64,000 bases of DNA from the NCBI GenBank assembly GCA_001025035.1, contig LCZK01000007.1, positions 124,001 through 188,000 on the forward strand. The letters are read 5' to 3'. Under the pieces are notes generated by a model. That model was given only the letters and a program-made list of their open reading frames with translations. It ran no database searches and was not told the origin of the DNA. Position numbers and translations under genes: made by a program. Each line of letters starts with the position of its first letter. The first letter of the stretch is position 1. The DNA is from Actinobacteria bacterium IMCC26207 (GTDB lineage: Bacteria; Actinomycetota; Acidimicrobiia; Acidimicrobiales; Microtrichaceae). Below are positions 52,349-62,540 of this stretch, piece after piece.

Positions 52349-53944
52349 ATGGTGAGTTCGCCCGAAGTCCCCAGTTCCCAAGCCCTCAGGCGACGCACAT
52401 TTGCCATCATCTCGCACCCGGATGCTGGCAAGACCACCCTGACTGAAAAGCTGCTTTTGTATGGTGGCGCGCTCGGCCGTGAAGCCGGCGCTGTCAAGGC
52501 TAAGGGTGCCCGACGCTCAGCTACTAGCGACTGGATGGAGCTTGAGCAGCAGCGCGGAATCTCGATTACATCCACTGTTTTGCAGTTCCCTTATCGCGAC
52601 TGCGTGGTCAACCTGCTTGACACCCCTGGTCACCGCGATTTCTCTGAGGATACGTACCGGGTACTCACTGCTTGTGATGCTGCTGTCATGGTGCTCGACG
52701 CTGCGAAAGGCATCGAAGCGCAGACTCAAAAACTGTTCGAAGTGTGCCGCAGCCGTGGCTTGCCCATCCTGACCTATGTCAATAAGTGGGACCGTCCAGG
52801 GTTGAGTCCGCTTGAACTCATCGACGACATCGAATCAAAGCTGGGGTTGATCTGCACGCCGATGACTTGGCCCGTGGGTATAGCCGGTGACTTTCGCGGC
52901 GTAGTCGACCGAAGCAGCGGAGATTTCATCCGGTTTACTCGAACCGCTCGGGGGTCAACCGAGGCTCCCGAAGAGATCGTTCCCGCCGACCGCGCCCTTG
53001 TTGAAGAAGGCGAATCGTGGACCGAGAGTCTGGATGAACTCGAACTGCTCTCGGGTGCCGAACACGACCGAGAGATGTTTCTTGAAGGTGAGACAACTCC
53101 GATGTTCTTCGGTTCGGCGCTCACCAACTTTGGGGTTCGGCTATTGCTCGACTCGGTCATCGACGAGGTGCCGAGCCCGTCGCCGCGGGCTGATACCTCG
53201 GGAGAGAAGCGCCCACTCGACTCGCCATTCTCTGGGTTCGTGTTCAAGGTTCAGGCAAATATGGATCGCTCACATCGTGACCGGATCGCATTCTTACGAG
53301 TGTGTTCGGGCCGCTTCGAACGCGGAATGGTAGTCATTCAAGATCGCAGCAGAAAGCCCTTTGCCACCAAGTACGCTCACTCGGTTTTTGGCCAGGAACG
53401 CGAGACCCTCGAAGAGGCCTTTCCGGGCGACGTAATCGGACTTGTGAACGCAAATGATGTGCGGGTCGGGGACACACTTTGGGCAGAGACCGCCGTGACG
53501 TTCCCAGAGATCCCGAGCTTTGCCCCAGAGTTCTTTGCCATTGCGCGCACCACCGATGTGAGTCGCACTAAGCAGTTCAGAAACGGCATCACCCAGCTAG
53601 ACGAAGAGGGCGTCATTCAGGTGTTGCGTGACCCTGACTATGGCGACCAAGCACCCGTACTGGCAGCCGTTGGTGCGCTGCAGTTTGAGGTTGCAAAGCA
53701 CCGGCTCGAGAATGAGTTTGGCGCTCCGGTTGAGTTCTCCATGACGAACTACAAAGTTGCCCGGCGTACCGACGCCGAATCCGCACCCACGCTTCGGGCC
53801 ATGCAAGGCGTAGATGTTCTGGCTCGCAGCGACGGCACTTTGCTGGCTGTCTTTGAGTCCAGTTACTGGCTGGATCGCCTGATTGCCGAGCAGCCCGAGC
53901 TGACCTTGGATCGCCTCGTTGCAGAGGGCGAACTTCGCCAGTGA
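52349..53944 (+). CDS. prfC: Peptide chain release factor 3 (RF3)
   Basis: The 531-residue GTPase promotes recycling of class I release factors from the ribosome after termination. It shows the P-loop SHPDAGKTTLTE, the RRSATSDWMELEQQRGISIT switch, DTPGHRDFSEDTYR and NKWDRPG, followed by translation-factor domains II and III with GALQFEVAKHRL. The start is uncertain among nearby TTG, GTG and ATG codons; ATG 52349 is used. Confidence 0.95.
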   Translation: MVSSPEVPSSQALRRRTFAIISHPDAGKTTLTEKLLLYGGALGREAGAVKAKGARRSATSDWMELEQQRGISITSTVLQFPYRDCVVNLLDTPGHRDFSEDTYRVLTACDAAVMVLDAAKGIEAQTQKLFEVCRSRGLPILTYVNKWDRPGLSPLELIDDIESKLGLICTPMTWPVGIAGDFRGVVDRSSGDFIRFTRTARGSTEAPEEIVPADRALVEEGESWTESLDELELLSGAEHDREMFLEGETTPMFFGSALTNFGVRLLLDSVIDEVPSPSPRADTSGEKRPLDSPFSGFVFKVQANMDRSHRDRIAFLRVCSGRFERGMVVIQDRSRKPFATKYAHSVFGQERETLEEAFPGDVIGLVNANDVRVGDTLWAETAVTFPEIPSFAPEFFAIARTTDVSRTKQFRNGITQLDEEGVIQVLRDPDYGDQAPVLAAVGALQFEVAKHRLENEFGAPVEFSMTNYKVARRTDAESAPTLRAMQGVDVLARSDGTLLAVFESSYWLDRLIAEQPELTLDRLVAEGELRQ

Positions 53945-54025
53945 TGCCAGCGAGGCCGGCACGGTGGCAGCAATTAGCCTCGAAAGCACCCCTGTCACAT
54001 AAAAAATCAGCGAAGATAGGCAACG

Positions 54026-55756
54026 ATGACTGAGCCTCGAACCCCTGGTGGCCCCGACGACGCTGACGGGACTGGTGAGTATGAGTTTCAGCGGAACCGC
54101 GATTTTGCGCCAAGCACAAAGCAGGTCGCTCAGCGGCGTCGACTGTTTGTGGCATGCGGTTTGGTTGCCGTATTTCTCATTGTCCTAGTTGTTGGCAGCA
54201 TGCTCTCGGGAGGCAAGACCAAAGAGGATGCAACTCAGGGTGGCGCCACGAGCAGCAGTACTTCAACTGCGGAATCCAAAGACGCAAGCACGACAACCGA
54301 ACTCAAGAAACCTGCGGTCAAAGACCCACTTCAGGTTCCTGTTCCTGCAGTAAAAGGGCAGCTCGTCAACCCAGCAAGCTCGGGTCACATGTGGTCGGCC
54401 GAGGTGCCGGGGCTGTTGACCTTCCGAGGCAACCCCACCCGCTCGTATTACGGCAGGGGCCCCGTACCAAAGGCCCCGAAAGTTGCTTGGTACTACCCCA
54501 AAGATGGCGGGATGTGCTCGAGTTCCTCGTCCAAGGGAGTCACCAAAACCTGGTGCGGAATGGGTTGGACTGGCCAGCCGGCAGTGTTCAATCGCGATGG
54601 TCGCTTGTGGGTGGTGTTCGGCGCGTATGACGGCGCTGTGCATTTCATGGATGGCAACACGGGCGAAGATATTCTTCCCCCGTTCAAGACTGGCGACATC
54701 ATTAAGGGCTCCGTCACGGTGGATCCGAACGGCTATCCGATTGTCTATTCGGGCAGCCGTGACAGCTACTACCGGGCCCTCGCAATCGACCGACCGGGTG
54801 AGGCCGTTGAGCTTTGGAAACTGTCGGCCACCGCTGTATCTCCCACTTTATGGAATGACGACTGGGATGGTTCGGGTCTGATTCTTGATGACTACTTGCT
54901 CGAGGGCGGAGAGAACAGTCAGTTCCATATGGTGAAACTCAATCGGGCCTATGGAGCCGATGGCCTGGTAACTCTCGACCCAAAGCTGGTGTTCAATACG
55001 CCAAGCTGGGATCAGCAAGTCATCAGCGACCTTGCCGGAAACCGTGCAAAAGAGATGTCTATTGAGGATTCAGTCGCTGTATCTGGCAACACCGTGTACT
55101 ACGCCAACTCTGGCGGACTGGTCTCGGGTTGGGATCTTGAGCCAGAAATAGCGGGGACCGGCGAGCCCAAGCAAACCTTCCGCTACTGGGTTGGTGATGA
55201 CACCGACGCCAGCATTGCAATCGATGCCGAGGGGTTCTTATACGTGGCAGTTGAGTACGAACGAGGCAACTCGCGATCAGCCGAGGTGGGACAGTTGATG
55301 AAGCTTGACCCCAAGAAGCCGGATGATCCCCTTGTGTGGAAATATGACGACCGCGTAGCAGCAACAGCGGGATTTTGGACCACTCCTGCTCTTTACAAAG
55401 ATGTCGTCATTGCGGCGACAAACGGCGGAAAGTTGCTGGCGCTTGACCGCGAAACCGGTGCCGAGCGATGGACCATCAAATTGCCGGGACCAACCTGGCA
55501 ATCACCAGTGACGGTTGAGAACACGCTGGTCTACGGCGACTGCAACGGTGTGCTTCGCGGCTACGACGTTTCGGATACCAAAGTGGTGCCACCACAGCTT
55601 TGGGAACTCAAGCTGGGCGGGTGCATCGAGGCCACACCAGCTGTGTGGGAAGGCTCTATTTTTGTGGGTACTCGCGGCGGCAAGTTCTTTGCCCTGCGCG
55701 ATGACGGGAAGCTCACCTCGCCAACAGAGAACCTTTCTGTGGGTGCCGGCGAGTAG
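54026..55756 (+). CDS. Membrane-anchored PQQ-like beta-propeller protein
   Basis: The 576-residue protein has a short cytoplasmic tail, a membrane helix at 40-60, a Ser/Thr-rich linker and an extracellular eight-blade-like propeller (about 105-560) with repeated PQQ-type motifs (DGAVHFMDGNTGEDI, GKLLALDRETGAERW, GVLRGYDVSD, GGKFFALRDDG). Pyrroloquinoline quinone ligands are not evident, so it is more likely a binding or scaffold protein on the cell surface. A dehydrogenase function is possible but not supported. Confidence 0.75.
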   Translation: MTEPRTPGGPDDADGTGEYEFQRNRDFAPSTKQVAQRRRLFVACGLVAVFLIVLVVGSMLSGGKTKEDATQGGATSSSTSTAESKDASTTTELKKPAVKDPLQVPVPAVKGQLVNPASSGHMWSAEVPGLLTFRGNPTRSYYGRGPVPKAPKVAWYYPKDGGMCSSSSSKGVTKTWCGMGWTGQPAVFNRDGRLWVVFGAYDGAVHFMDGNTGEDILPPFKTGDIIKGSVTVDPNGYPIVYSGSRDSYYRALAIDRPGEAVELWKLSATAVSPTLWNDDWDGSGLILDDYLLEGGENSQFHMVKLNRAYGADGLVTLDPKLVFNTPSWDQQVISDLAGNRAKEMSIEDSVAVSGNTVYYANSGGLVSGWDLEPEIAGTGEPKQTFRYWVGDDTDASIAIDAEGFLYVAVEYERGNSRSAEVGQLMKLDPKKPDDPLVWKYDDRVAATAGFWTTPALYKDVVIAATNGGKLLALDRETGAERWTIKLPGPTWQSPVTVENTLVYGDCNGVLRGYDVSDTKVVPPQLWELKLGGCIEATPAVWEGSIFVGTRGGKFFALRDDGKLTSPTENLSVGAGE

Positions 55757-55776
55757 CGGTGCTGTGCGTTAACCGG

Positions 55777-57666
55777 TTAGCTCATCGGCACTGTTGTGCT
55801 CGCGTTACCAGCCACGCCGCCAGCAGCGTCGCTAGTTGCGTCGCTAGTTGCGTCGCCAGAAGCGTCGCCAGTTGCGAGCGGAAGCCAGGTTGGTAGCCCA
55901 GCGGTCAGATTCTTACTACCCGGAGCGTCGGCCTGATTCCACCGCGTGGCCTCATACGCAACGCCCTGATAGCGAATTTGTGAGCCGGCCTCGTAGGCAA
56001 TAGCGCCGCTCCAATCGGGAAGGCTCGCTCCGAGATCACTCTTCGACGCTGCAAGGTCAACAGACACGGGTTGCCACGGGGTTTCCCATGGTCGATCTGG
56101 ACTCGGCGTGTCACCTTGGGTGTACCACTTTGCTTGGTATGCCATCCCCTGAAAAAGAACTCGCTTTCCCTTGGCATAGACCGAAGCCTTGTTCCAAGCG
56201 GGATACGTGCCGTTAGGAAGGTCTGGCTTAGGAGCAGGTCGATCGTTCGGCATGACAGGACCGAGGTAGCGCCAAGGTGAATCCCACAGGTTCTCGACGC
56301 GCTCATCGGGTCGATTCTCTTTGGTCCACCATTTCGCGACGTACACGTTTCCATGCCAAACAATCTTCTGACCCTCAACATAGATCCGACTGTCCTGCCA
56401 TATCGGGTACGGACTCGTGAGCGCATCATCTACCAGCACTGGGCGTTCAGTAGTCGTGGTCACCTGCTCATTCTTGCCAATTGCCCGCCCAGTCAGGTTG
56501 TTCAGAATTCGAGAGAACTCAAGCGGTTCCTGCTCAACGCCACTGCAGGTGTTGCTCACAATAAGTTCGTCCATCTGAGACCCGCAGGGGCCATCTCGAT
56601 TCGCCGACCACAGCGAGAGTCGGCCAAGGCCGTTCACCTTGGCAAAAGAGATCAGCGCCTGTGCGTCCGAAATGGTGAACTGATCAGGGATGGTGTCTTG
56701 CGTTCCCACCATTGGGGTTGCGCCGATTTTGCCCCAGAGATCGGCCGGTTGCAGCTTGTTGCCCGCCCGCTCATAGGCACCGTCTAGCTGTGTGAAGGTT
56801 GACTGCAGAGCTTCCTCGTTTGCTGCCGCCATCGACATTGATTCCGGACGGCCAGCCCCGTAGTCCATGGTCATTACATTTACGCCTGCAAGGTCGACTC
56901 CAGCAGCAAGCGTGGCCTCAACGGCCGCAAGGCCATCTGCGGTTAGTCCCTGCGGGGCAACCGGCAGTGTCAACCAGACAGCAAGCTCTCGGTTTGCCTT
57001 CGTTGCTTCATCCTGAAGGAGCTTCAGCGCTTCACCTCGGCGTTGATTCGCTGCAGTGTCAGCTAGCGCTTCGCCTTCAATATCAAAATCCACGGTTGCA
57101 AGCTCGTACCGATTAATCACCTCTCGGTAGGCCTCTGCAAGATCGGCGGGCGACTTACAACGAAGGGCTAGTTCTGAGTTGCTCAGACCACCAAATGACA
57201 CAATCGCGTTTCCACCCGCTGCTCGTAGACGCGTAATTCTGCGATCAAGGTCGAACGAGGTAGCTGCGCCATCAAGGTCTACATAGGTACCCCAGGTTGG
57301 GGCACACCCCCCGTCTCGATCGGCAACGATAAAGCCAAGAACCACATCTTTTGAGCCACCTTCTACTGGGTTCTCAAAGGGAAAAGTCGGGACCAACGTA
57401 GCGTCCACATACGGGGCAAACCATGCTGTCGGATTGCCCTTCGCCGATTGATCTACAGCCCGGTTCACAAAGCTCACGGTTGCGAAGCTCACACCTGCCA
57501 GGAGCACAAGGGCCACTACCACCCGAAAAAAGGAGACGCGGCGGCGTGGGGTTTTCACAGCCTCGGCTGACTCAGGCTCGGCTGACTTGGGATCGGCTGA
57601 CACAGCCTCGGTTGCTTCCGGATCACCTGACTCAGGCTCGGTTGCTTCGGGCTCGGTTGATTCCAC
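55777..57666 (-). CDS. Membrane-anchored GH18 chitinase-like protein with three CBM5/12 modules
   Basis: The 629-residue protein has an acidic N-terminal repeat region (EPEATEPES), a membrane helix at 46-66 and a GH18 domain (about 80-385) with catalytic Glu197 in TVDFDIEG and the strand IVSFGG. Three CBM5/12-like modules follow, each with W..Y..G..V...G..Y.AKWWT. It should bind and cleave chitin or peptidoglycan-like glycan outside the cell. The GTG at 57666 is preferred because GGAG lies upstream. The C-terminus is rich in DATSDA repeats. Divergent from the GT2 gene. Confidence 0.83.
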   Translation of the reverse strand: MESTEPEATEPESGDPEATEAVSADPKSAEPESAEAVKTPRRRVSFFRVVVALVLLAGVSFATVSFVNRAVDQSAKGNPTAWFAPYVDATLVPTFPFENPVEGGSKDVVLGFIVADRDGGCAPTWGTYVDLDGAATSFDLDRRITRLRAAGGNAIVSFGGLSNSELALRCKSPADLAEAYREVINRYELATVDFDIEGEALADTAANQRRGEALKLLQDEATKANRELAVWLTLPVAPQGLTADGLAAVEATLAAGVDLAGVNVMTMDYGAGRPESMSMAAANEEALQSTFTQLDGAYERAGNKLQPADLWGKIGATPMVGTQDTIPDQFTISDAQALISFAKVNGLGRLSLWSANRDGPCGSQMDELIVSNTCSGVEQEPLEFSRILNNLTGRAIGKNEQVTTTTERPVLVDDALTSPYPIWQDSRIYVEGQKIVWHGNVYVAKWWTKENRPDERVENLWDSPWRYLGPVMPNDRPAPKPDLPNGTYPAWNKASVYAKGKRVLFQGMAYQAKWYTQGDTPSPDRPWETPWQPVSVDLAASKSDLGASLPDWSGAIAYEAGSQIRYQGVAYEATRWNQADAPGSKNLTAGLPTWLPLATGDASGDATSDATSDAAGGVAGNASTTVPMS

Positions 57667-57880
57667 TGCGCAACTCCACAATCTTTTTAGCTACTGCCTA
57701 CTTCAGGCCCGATTCGTAAAATCTCTGATCAATAGTTGGACGACTACTTACAGAACCGTCTGAAGTTTGACACGTCTTCCATTATTACTAAGTAGGGATA
57801 CAGAAGGGTCGCAGGGGACTCCATAGGTAAATATCTGCATTATCTTGCCAATTCATTGGTTCTCCCTTATAGATGCTTGA

Positions 57881-60670
57881 ATGCGAAATTCCAGATTCTC
57901 CCCCCACTCTGATTCCGGGGATTCGGCGGAGATTGCACCAACAGAGCTCCCTCTCAGGGCACCAGGCAGGCGACAAATAGGTGCAGATAAGCGCACCGGG
58001 CCCATGCCGTCTGTGCCGGAACCACCTTCGCGCCGCGCAATCAGCGGTGCCAGGTTTGCCATTGCCATCACCCTTATTGCCTACGCCTCGTACCTAGTGG
58101 ATCAGATCTACCGCGTAGTTCAAAACCCTTTGTCCATTCGCGTCGTCATCGATACAGCTACGTATGCACTCGTTGTGTCGCTGCTCACGGCCTCTGCACT
58201 GGCCTACTTGGTCACCAGACTCGGCTATCTCTACCGAATCCAAGAGCATCACCGCGTCCCACGAGCCAGCATTGATGATTATTTCACTGTGGCGATGCCC
58301 ACGCTCACTGCCATCATCCCTTCGTATAAAGAAGACGCTCGCGTCGTGCGCCAGACCCTGCTGTCCACGGCTTTGCAGGAATACCCGTTTATGCGAATCG
58401 TCTTGCTGATTGACGATCCGCCGAACCCAACAAGTCCAGAAGAACAAGCGATCCTTGAAGCGGCACGCGGCTTGCCACTTGAGATCGAGGAACTCCTACG
58501 TCCCCTCCGCACCAAGTTTGAGCACGAGCTCGACGCGTTTGAACGACACGACTCCGCTGCCGATGTCGACAGTGAAGTTGACCCCATTCAGCAGATCACT
58601 CACCTTGCTGACCTTTATGCCGAAGCAAGCAACTGGTTCCATGAGCAAGCCCTAGCTAATCCAATCATCGACCACACTGACTTGTTCTTGTCCAACAGCG
58701 TGCTCGGTCGACTCGGGACGGAGATGGGCGAGGTAGCTACTGCGCTGAACACTGCTGCAGCTGCCGAGACGCAGCTCAGTCCGCGCCGCATGTTGCAGTT
58801 ACATCGGCGGCTGGCCTGGATCTTTCGGGCGGAACTATCGAGCTTTGAGCGCAAGCAGTACTCCTCACTTTCGCATGAGGCCAACAAGGCCATGAACCTG
58901 AATAGCTACATCGGCTTGATGGGTCGGCGCTTCAAGACTCAAGAGATGGTCGGCGGTACCGTGCTGATCGAAGTTACCGGCGAGGCCGCAGATCTGGAGT
59001 TCCCTGACCCCGAATACGTTCTCACCTTGGATGCAGACTCCACCCTGCTGCCGGAGTACTGCCTGCGCCTTGTGTACTTGATGGAACAGCAGGAATTTTC
59101 TGATGTTGCTGTGTCTCAAACCCCGTATAGCGCCTATCCGGGTGCCAACAATCGAATCGAACGCATCAGCGGCGCAACAACTGACCTACAGCACATCGTG
59201 CATCAGGGTCTCACCCGAGACTCCGCCACGTTCTGGGTGGGGGCCAACGCAGTGCTCCGCAAACAGGCGCTTGATCAGATTTGTGAACTTGATTTCGAGA
59301 ATGGACTCCCCATTCGACGATATGTGCAGGATCGCACTCCGATTGAAGATACGGAATCAACGATCGATATTTGCATCCAAGGCTGGAAGCTCTACAACTT
59401 TCCAGAGCGTTTGAGCTACAGCGCAACTCCCCCAGACTTCGGTTCGCTTTGTGTGCAACGTCAACGATGGGCAAACGGCGGGCTGCTGGTAGTGCCGAAA
59501 TTCCGGGAACTGTTCAGGCTGCGAAAGTCTCAAATCGGTCTGCGCGCTGCTCGCGAGGGCTTCTTGCGTTTGAACTACTTGGCTTCCATCGCCTGGGCAA
59601 GCCTTGGGCTTATCTTGCTGCTCATCTACCCCTACAACAGCGAGCTTGTGAGCCCTGTAGCCATGCTTGCCGCCGTGCCGTACTTCGTTGCGCAGTCAAC
59701 TGACCTGAGGAGATGCGGATACCGGCGAAGCGATGTGCTTCGGGTGTACGGCTTGAATTTCTTGCTACTAGCCGTCAACACGCTTGGAGTCCTCAAGTCA
59801 CTGGAGCAGTCCATTGGCGGGCAGAAAATCGACTTTGCCCGTACCCCAAAGGTGCGCAACCGCACTGCTGCCCCACTCACCTTTGTGCTCGTTCCTTACA
59901 TCATCGTGATCTGGTCCGGGTACACGCTGTGGCACGACATTCGGAACAATCATCTGAGCCACGCTGCGTTCGCTGCGATCAATATGACGTTGACGGCATA
60001 TGCGCTGATCGCCTTCGTGGGGCTGCGCAATTCATTTTCAGATATTCGGGTGAGCCTTGCTGCGCACCTGTACAAGCCAGTGAAGAAGAACTCAGTAGTT
60101 GAAGAGCCTGACTGGGTCTCTGTGCTCTATTACGGCTCGGCTGAAACCTCACGCTCCTCAACTGTGGCCCCACGCGTTGCAGCGTTGGCACTTGTAGACC
60201 TTGACCCGGAACTCCTCGGCGACATCAGCGAAGATCCTCGAGCATCTCACGCAATTCACGCAGCGAACCCAGAGGCTCAGAGCTCGCTTGGAGAAGGTAC
60301 CTCGGCGGATGCCTCATCTGTGAAGCCCCGGCTCAGTTTTCTGAGGGGATCTAGAAGTAATTCCGAGGGCCGCTCCTCGGACACGAACAGACTCGGATGG
60401 CTTTCTCGGACCCACAAAGACGAGACCCAAGCCGCCACAGGCGCAGAGGCTGCCGCGACTGCTGCACTCATCGCCCAGGTTGGGGAGTACGTCAAAGGCA
60501 GTGGCGGTGAGTTCACGGTGCGCTTTGAAGACGGCAAGGTAGAGATCACCGTGGGTAAGTCAGGGTCACTCGACCAAGAAGATCCAGCAGATGATGGCCT
60601 TGTCATTGACCTGAGTGACTCAGGATCTGCCGATCAAGATGTGAGCCCTTCACCCATCGCTGGCAACTAG
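57881..60670 (+). CDS. Processive GT2 glycosyltransferase, cellulose-synthase-like
   Basis: The 929-residue membrane protein has two N-terminal helices, a GT-A domain with TAIIPSYKED, TLDADS (Asp384, sugar-nucleotide binding), an ED motif near RTPIEDTES, and QRQRW (Trp530). Four or more C-terminal helices follow. A helical insertion of about 150 residues lies between the first strand and the DxD. The C-terminal 190 residues are cytosolic, acidic and unlike other synthases. It probably polymerises a surface polysaccharide. The start has no clear Shine-Dalgarno. Confidence 0.85.
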   Translation: MRNSRFSPHSDSGDSAEIAPTELPLRAPGRRQIGADKRTGPMPSVPEPPSRRAISGARFAIAITLIAYASYLVDQIYRVVQNPLSIRVVIDTATYALVVSLLTASALAYLVTRLGYLYRIQEHHRVPRASIDDYFTVAMPTLTAIIPSYKEDARVVRQTLLSTALQEYPFMRIVLLIDDPPNPTSPEEQAILEAARGLPLEIEELLRPLRTKFEHELDAFERHDSAADVDSEVDPIQQITHLADLYAEASNWFHEQALANPIIDHTDLFLSNSVLGRLGTEMGEVATALNTAAAAETQLSPRRMLQLHRRLAWIFRAELSSFERKQYSSLSHEANKAMNLNSYIGLMGRRFKTQEMVGGTVLIEVTGEAADLEFPDPEYVLTLDADSTLLPEYCLRLVYLMEQQEFSDVAVSQTPYSAYPGANNRIERISGATTDLQHIVHQGLTRDSATFWVGANAVLRKQALDQICELDFENGLPIRRYVQDRTPIEDTESTIDICIQGWKLYNFPERLSYSATPPDFGSLCVQRQRWANGGLLVVPKFRELFRLRKSQIGLRAAREGFLRLNYLASIAWASLGLILLLIYPYNSELVSPVAMLAAVPYFVAQSTDLRRCGYRRSDVLRVYGLNFLLLAVNTLGVLKSLEQSIGGQKIDFARTPKVRNRTAAPLTFVLVPYIIVIWSGYTLWHDIRNNHLSHAAFAAINMTLTAYALIAFVGLRNSFSDIRVSLAAHLYKPVKKNSVVEEPDWVSVLYYGSAETSRSSTVAPRVAALALVDLDPELLGDISEDPRASHAIHAANPEAQSSLGEGTSADASSVKPRLSFLRGSRSNSEGRSSDTNRLGWLSRTHKDETQAATGAEAAATAALIAQVGEYVKGSGGEFTVRFEDGKVEITVGKSGSLDQEDPADDGLVIDLSDSGSADQDVSPSPIAGN

Positions 60671-60700
60671 CAGCCTGCAACAACCTGCAGCAACCTGCAA
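60671..60700 (+). repeat. 10-bp tandem triplication after the GT2 stop
   Basis: CAGCCTGCAA, CAACCTGCAG and CAACCTGCAA follow the TAG stop directly. Another case of microduplication at a gene end. Confidence 0.8.
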
Positions 60701-60828
60701 AGAGATTTTTGCCTATACCAATGGTGATAGTTCACTTCACAATAGAACTGATCAACCGACTTGGTGACAGAGGTTCCTTGAACGAGGAACTCAAGGCAAT
60801 CTGCAACTACGCCAAGTCCAGGAAAGAT

Positions 60829-62343
60829 ATGAATCCAGAAGTCGATAGTCCTAAGTCACACAATCTCACCTCGAAGGCGGAGCGTTCAGCTTCGCCGGCC
60901 CGGCGCTTCGGGGCTGGTTTGCTAGCTGTAGCAATCGCTGCTGCAGGCTTTTTGGCACTTCCCCAGCAGGCTTCAGCGGCAACTCTTCGAACGGTGTCGA
61001 CCTCGCTGAGCTGCACCACCACGAGTTTGACCCTAGGTGCAACTACTACCTGCTCAGGTGGGGTTACCGACACCGACACTGGCACAAAGAACGTTCCCGA
61101 CGGCACGGCGGAAATCACTGTCGACTCAGGGAAGATCGCTGTGCTCACCGCCTGCACGCTGGCTTATGTCGCCACAGCGAACAAGTCCGAATGCTCGTTC
61201 AAGATCATCGTTCTCGCCATAGGGGACGGGACACCAAACTTGAAGCTTGCGTTTACGAGCACCGACAGCCATGCCAACTCGAACAAAACCCTAGGGCTGA
61301 CTACGTCGGGTTCCACCTTCAAGCAGTACTCGGCACAAACGCTCACTTCCGGCAAACAAGGGGCCAGCCTGACGGTTTTCAGCGTGGGGTGCGCAAGTGC
61401 AAGCACTCGCTATATCGGGGCGTTCGTCTCGACCGTTGGCGACCCTGCGACCGCCGGACGGGTGAACACAAAGGTCTGGGAAACCAGCCCCGCAGCTGAT
61501 GGTTCCTTCCAGTTTGATACAGCACTTGAGGCCGCCCACCCGACCGGAAGCTTCTATACCCGCTTCTATTGCGCCAACGCTTCGCCAAGTTCGTACTCCG
61601 CTGAATCCATACTGAGCACTTCCTCGCTCTATACCTACGTCGTATCTGCTGCGGCAGTTGCAGGTGCAGCCGCACGAACCGGGCCGGCGGCCGATACGAG
61701 GGGGCTAGCGGGCTTGTTCAGTTCTGACCCGGACGACACCTCGGGTATCGATAACGAATTCATTCCTGGCGCACAGATGATCACCCTGAAACAACGAGTC
61801 GACGCAGCGGCGCCAATCGTTTCAAGAGTCGACCGCTTGAGCCAAGCGTTCCTCGGCAAAATTCCACCCCGCTACTTTGTTGATCTGTGGGTCAAGAACC
61901 TTGCAGCAGGCAAGACCGACGCACAGTTGGTAGTCGCACTCGCCGCCACACCCGAGTACTTCTGGTCTTACGCACTACTCACCCCAACACAGTTCGTCGA
62001 CCGCGCCTATTTCATGCTGCTCGGTCGGGTAGCCACAGCCGCTGAGCGCTCAACAATGGTCAACGCACTGACCACTGGCAAACAATCACCCCAAGCGGCA
62101 CTCGGAGCGATTGCCTCTTCGCCCGAACACATCATGAAAACGGCGAACCGAAGCTATGTGACTGCCGCATATCAGGCACTCACTACCATCATGCCAACTC
62201 AGGCCTTGCTTGGTCAGTACACCAACGACCTCAATGATCGGGGATCAAAGGTGGCCATGCTTGAGAACCTTGCACTGAGCCGCTCAGCCTTCGAGAACTG
62301 GATCGCCGCCCTTGCGGCCAACCCAGCCAACGCCCGCTTTTGA
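60829..62343 (+). CDS. Secreted protein with C-terminal DUF4214-like domain
   Basis: The 504-residue protein has a signal peptide (arginines at 25-26, core 28-44, cleavage near ASA at 50). A 280-residue beta-rich region with several Cys (SCTTTS, CSGG, CSFK) resembles an Ig-like/S-layer-type module. A C-terminal helical part holds TPTQFVDRAYFMLLGRVATAAE, typical of DUF4214 domains of secreted surface proteins. AGGAAAG lies before ATG 60829. Location after the polysaccharide synthase suggests a cell-surface role, but none can be proven. Confidence 0.68.
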   Translation: MNPEVDSPKSHNLTSKAERSASPARRFGAGLLAVAIAAAGFLALPQQASAATLRTVSTSLSCTTTSLTLGATTTCSGGVTDTDTGTKNVPDGTAEITVDSGKIAVLTACTLAYVATANKSECSFKIIVLAIGDGTPNLKLAFTSTDSHANSNKTLGLTTSGSTFKQYSAQTLTSGKQGASLTVFSVGCASASTRYIGAFVSTVGDPATAGRVNTKVWETSPAADGSFQFDTALEAAHPTGSFYTRFYCANASPSSYSAESILSTSSLYTYVVSAAAVAGAAARTGPAADTRGLAGLFSSDPDDTSGIDNEFIPGAQMITLKQRVDAAAPIVSRVDRLSQAFLGKIPPRYFVDLWVKNLAAGKTDAQLVVALAATPEYFWSYALLTPTQFVDRAYFMLLGRVATAAERSTMVNALTTGKQSPQAALGAIASSPEHIMKTANRSYVTAAYQALTTIMPTQALLGQYTNDLNDRGSKVAMLENLALSRSAFENWIAALAANPANARF

Positions 62344-62425
62344 TCAGCAGTAGAGCAAGGCTGACGCCTGTCAGAAATCTCCGGTTTCTGGTACCCATGC
62401 ATGACGCTGGTAGAGTGAAGCTTCT

Positions 62426-62499
62426 GGGGCTGTAGCTCAGTTGGCTAGAGCACTGCCTTTGCAAGGCAGGGGTCGTGGGTTCGATTCCCATCAGCTCCA
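62426..62499 (+). tRNA. tRNA-Ala (anticodon TGC)
   Basis: A complete cloverleaf is visible: acceptor GGGGCTG with CAGCTCC (one G-U pair), D-arm GCTC/GAGC, anticodon stem CTGCC/GGCAG around TTTGCAA (anticodon TGC), and T-arm GTGGGTTCGATTCCCAT. The discriminator is A; CCA is not encoded. Confidence 0.97.
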
Positions 62500-62505
62500 C
62501 ATCAA

Positions 62506-62540
62506 GAAACCCCCGCTACGGCGGGGGTTTCGACGTTTTT
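62506..62540 (+). terminator. Rho-independent terminator after tRNA-Ala
   Basis: GAAACCCCCGC pairs with GCGGGGGTTTC over a TACG loop, an 11-bp perfect stem, followed by CGACGTTTTT. It lies seven bases after the tRNA. Confidence 0.92.

Noticed and set aside
57760..57780. Operator-like TGACACGT in the GH18/GT2 intergenic region
   Set aside because: It is only a half-site (TTTGACACGTCTTCC) without the second arm.
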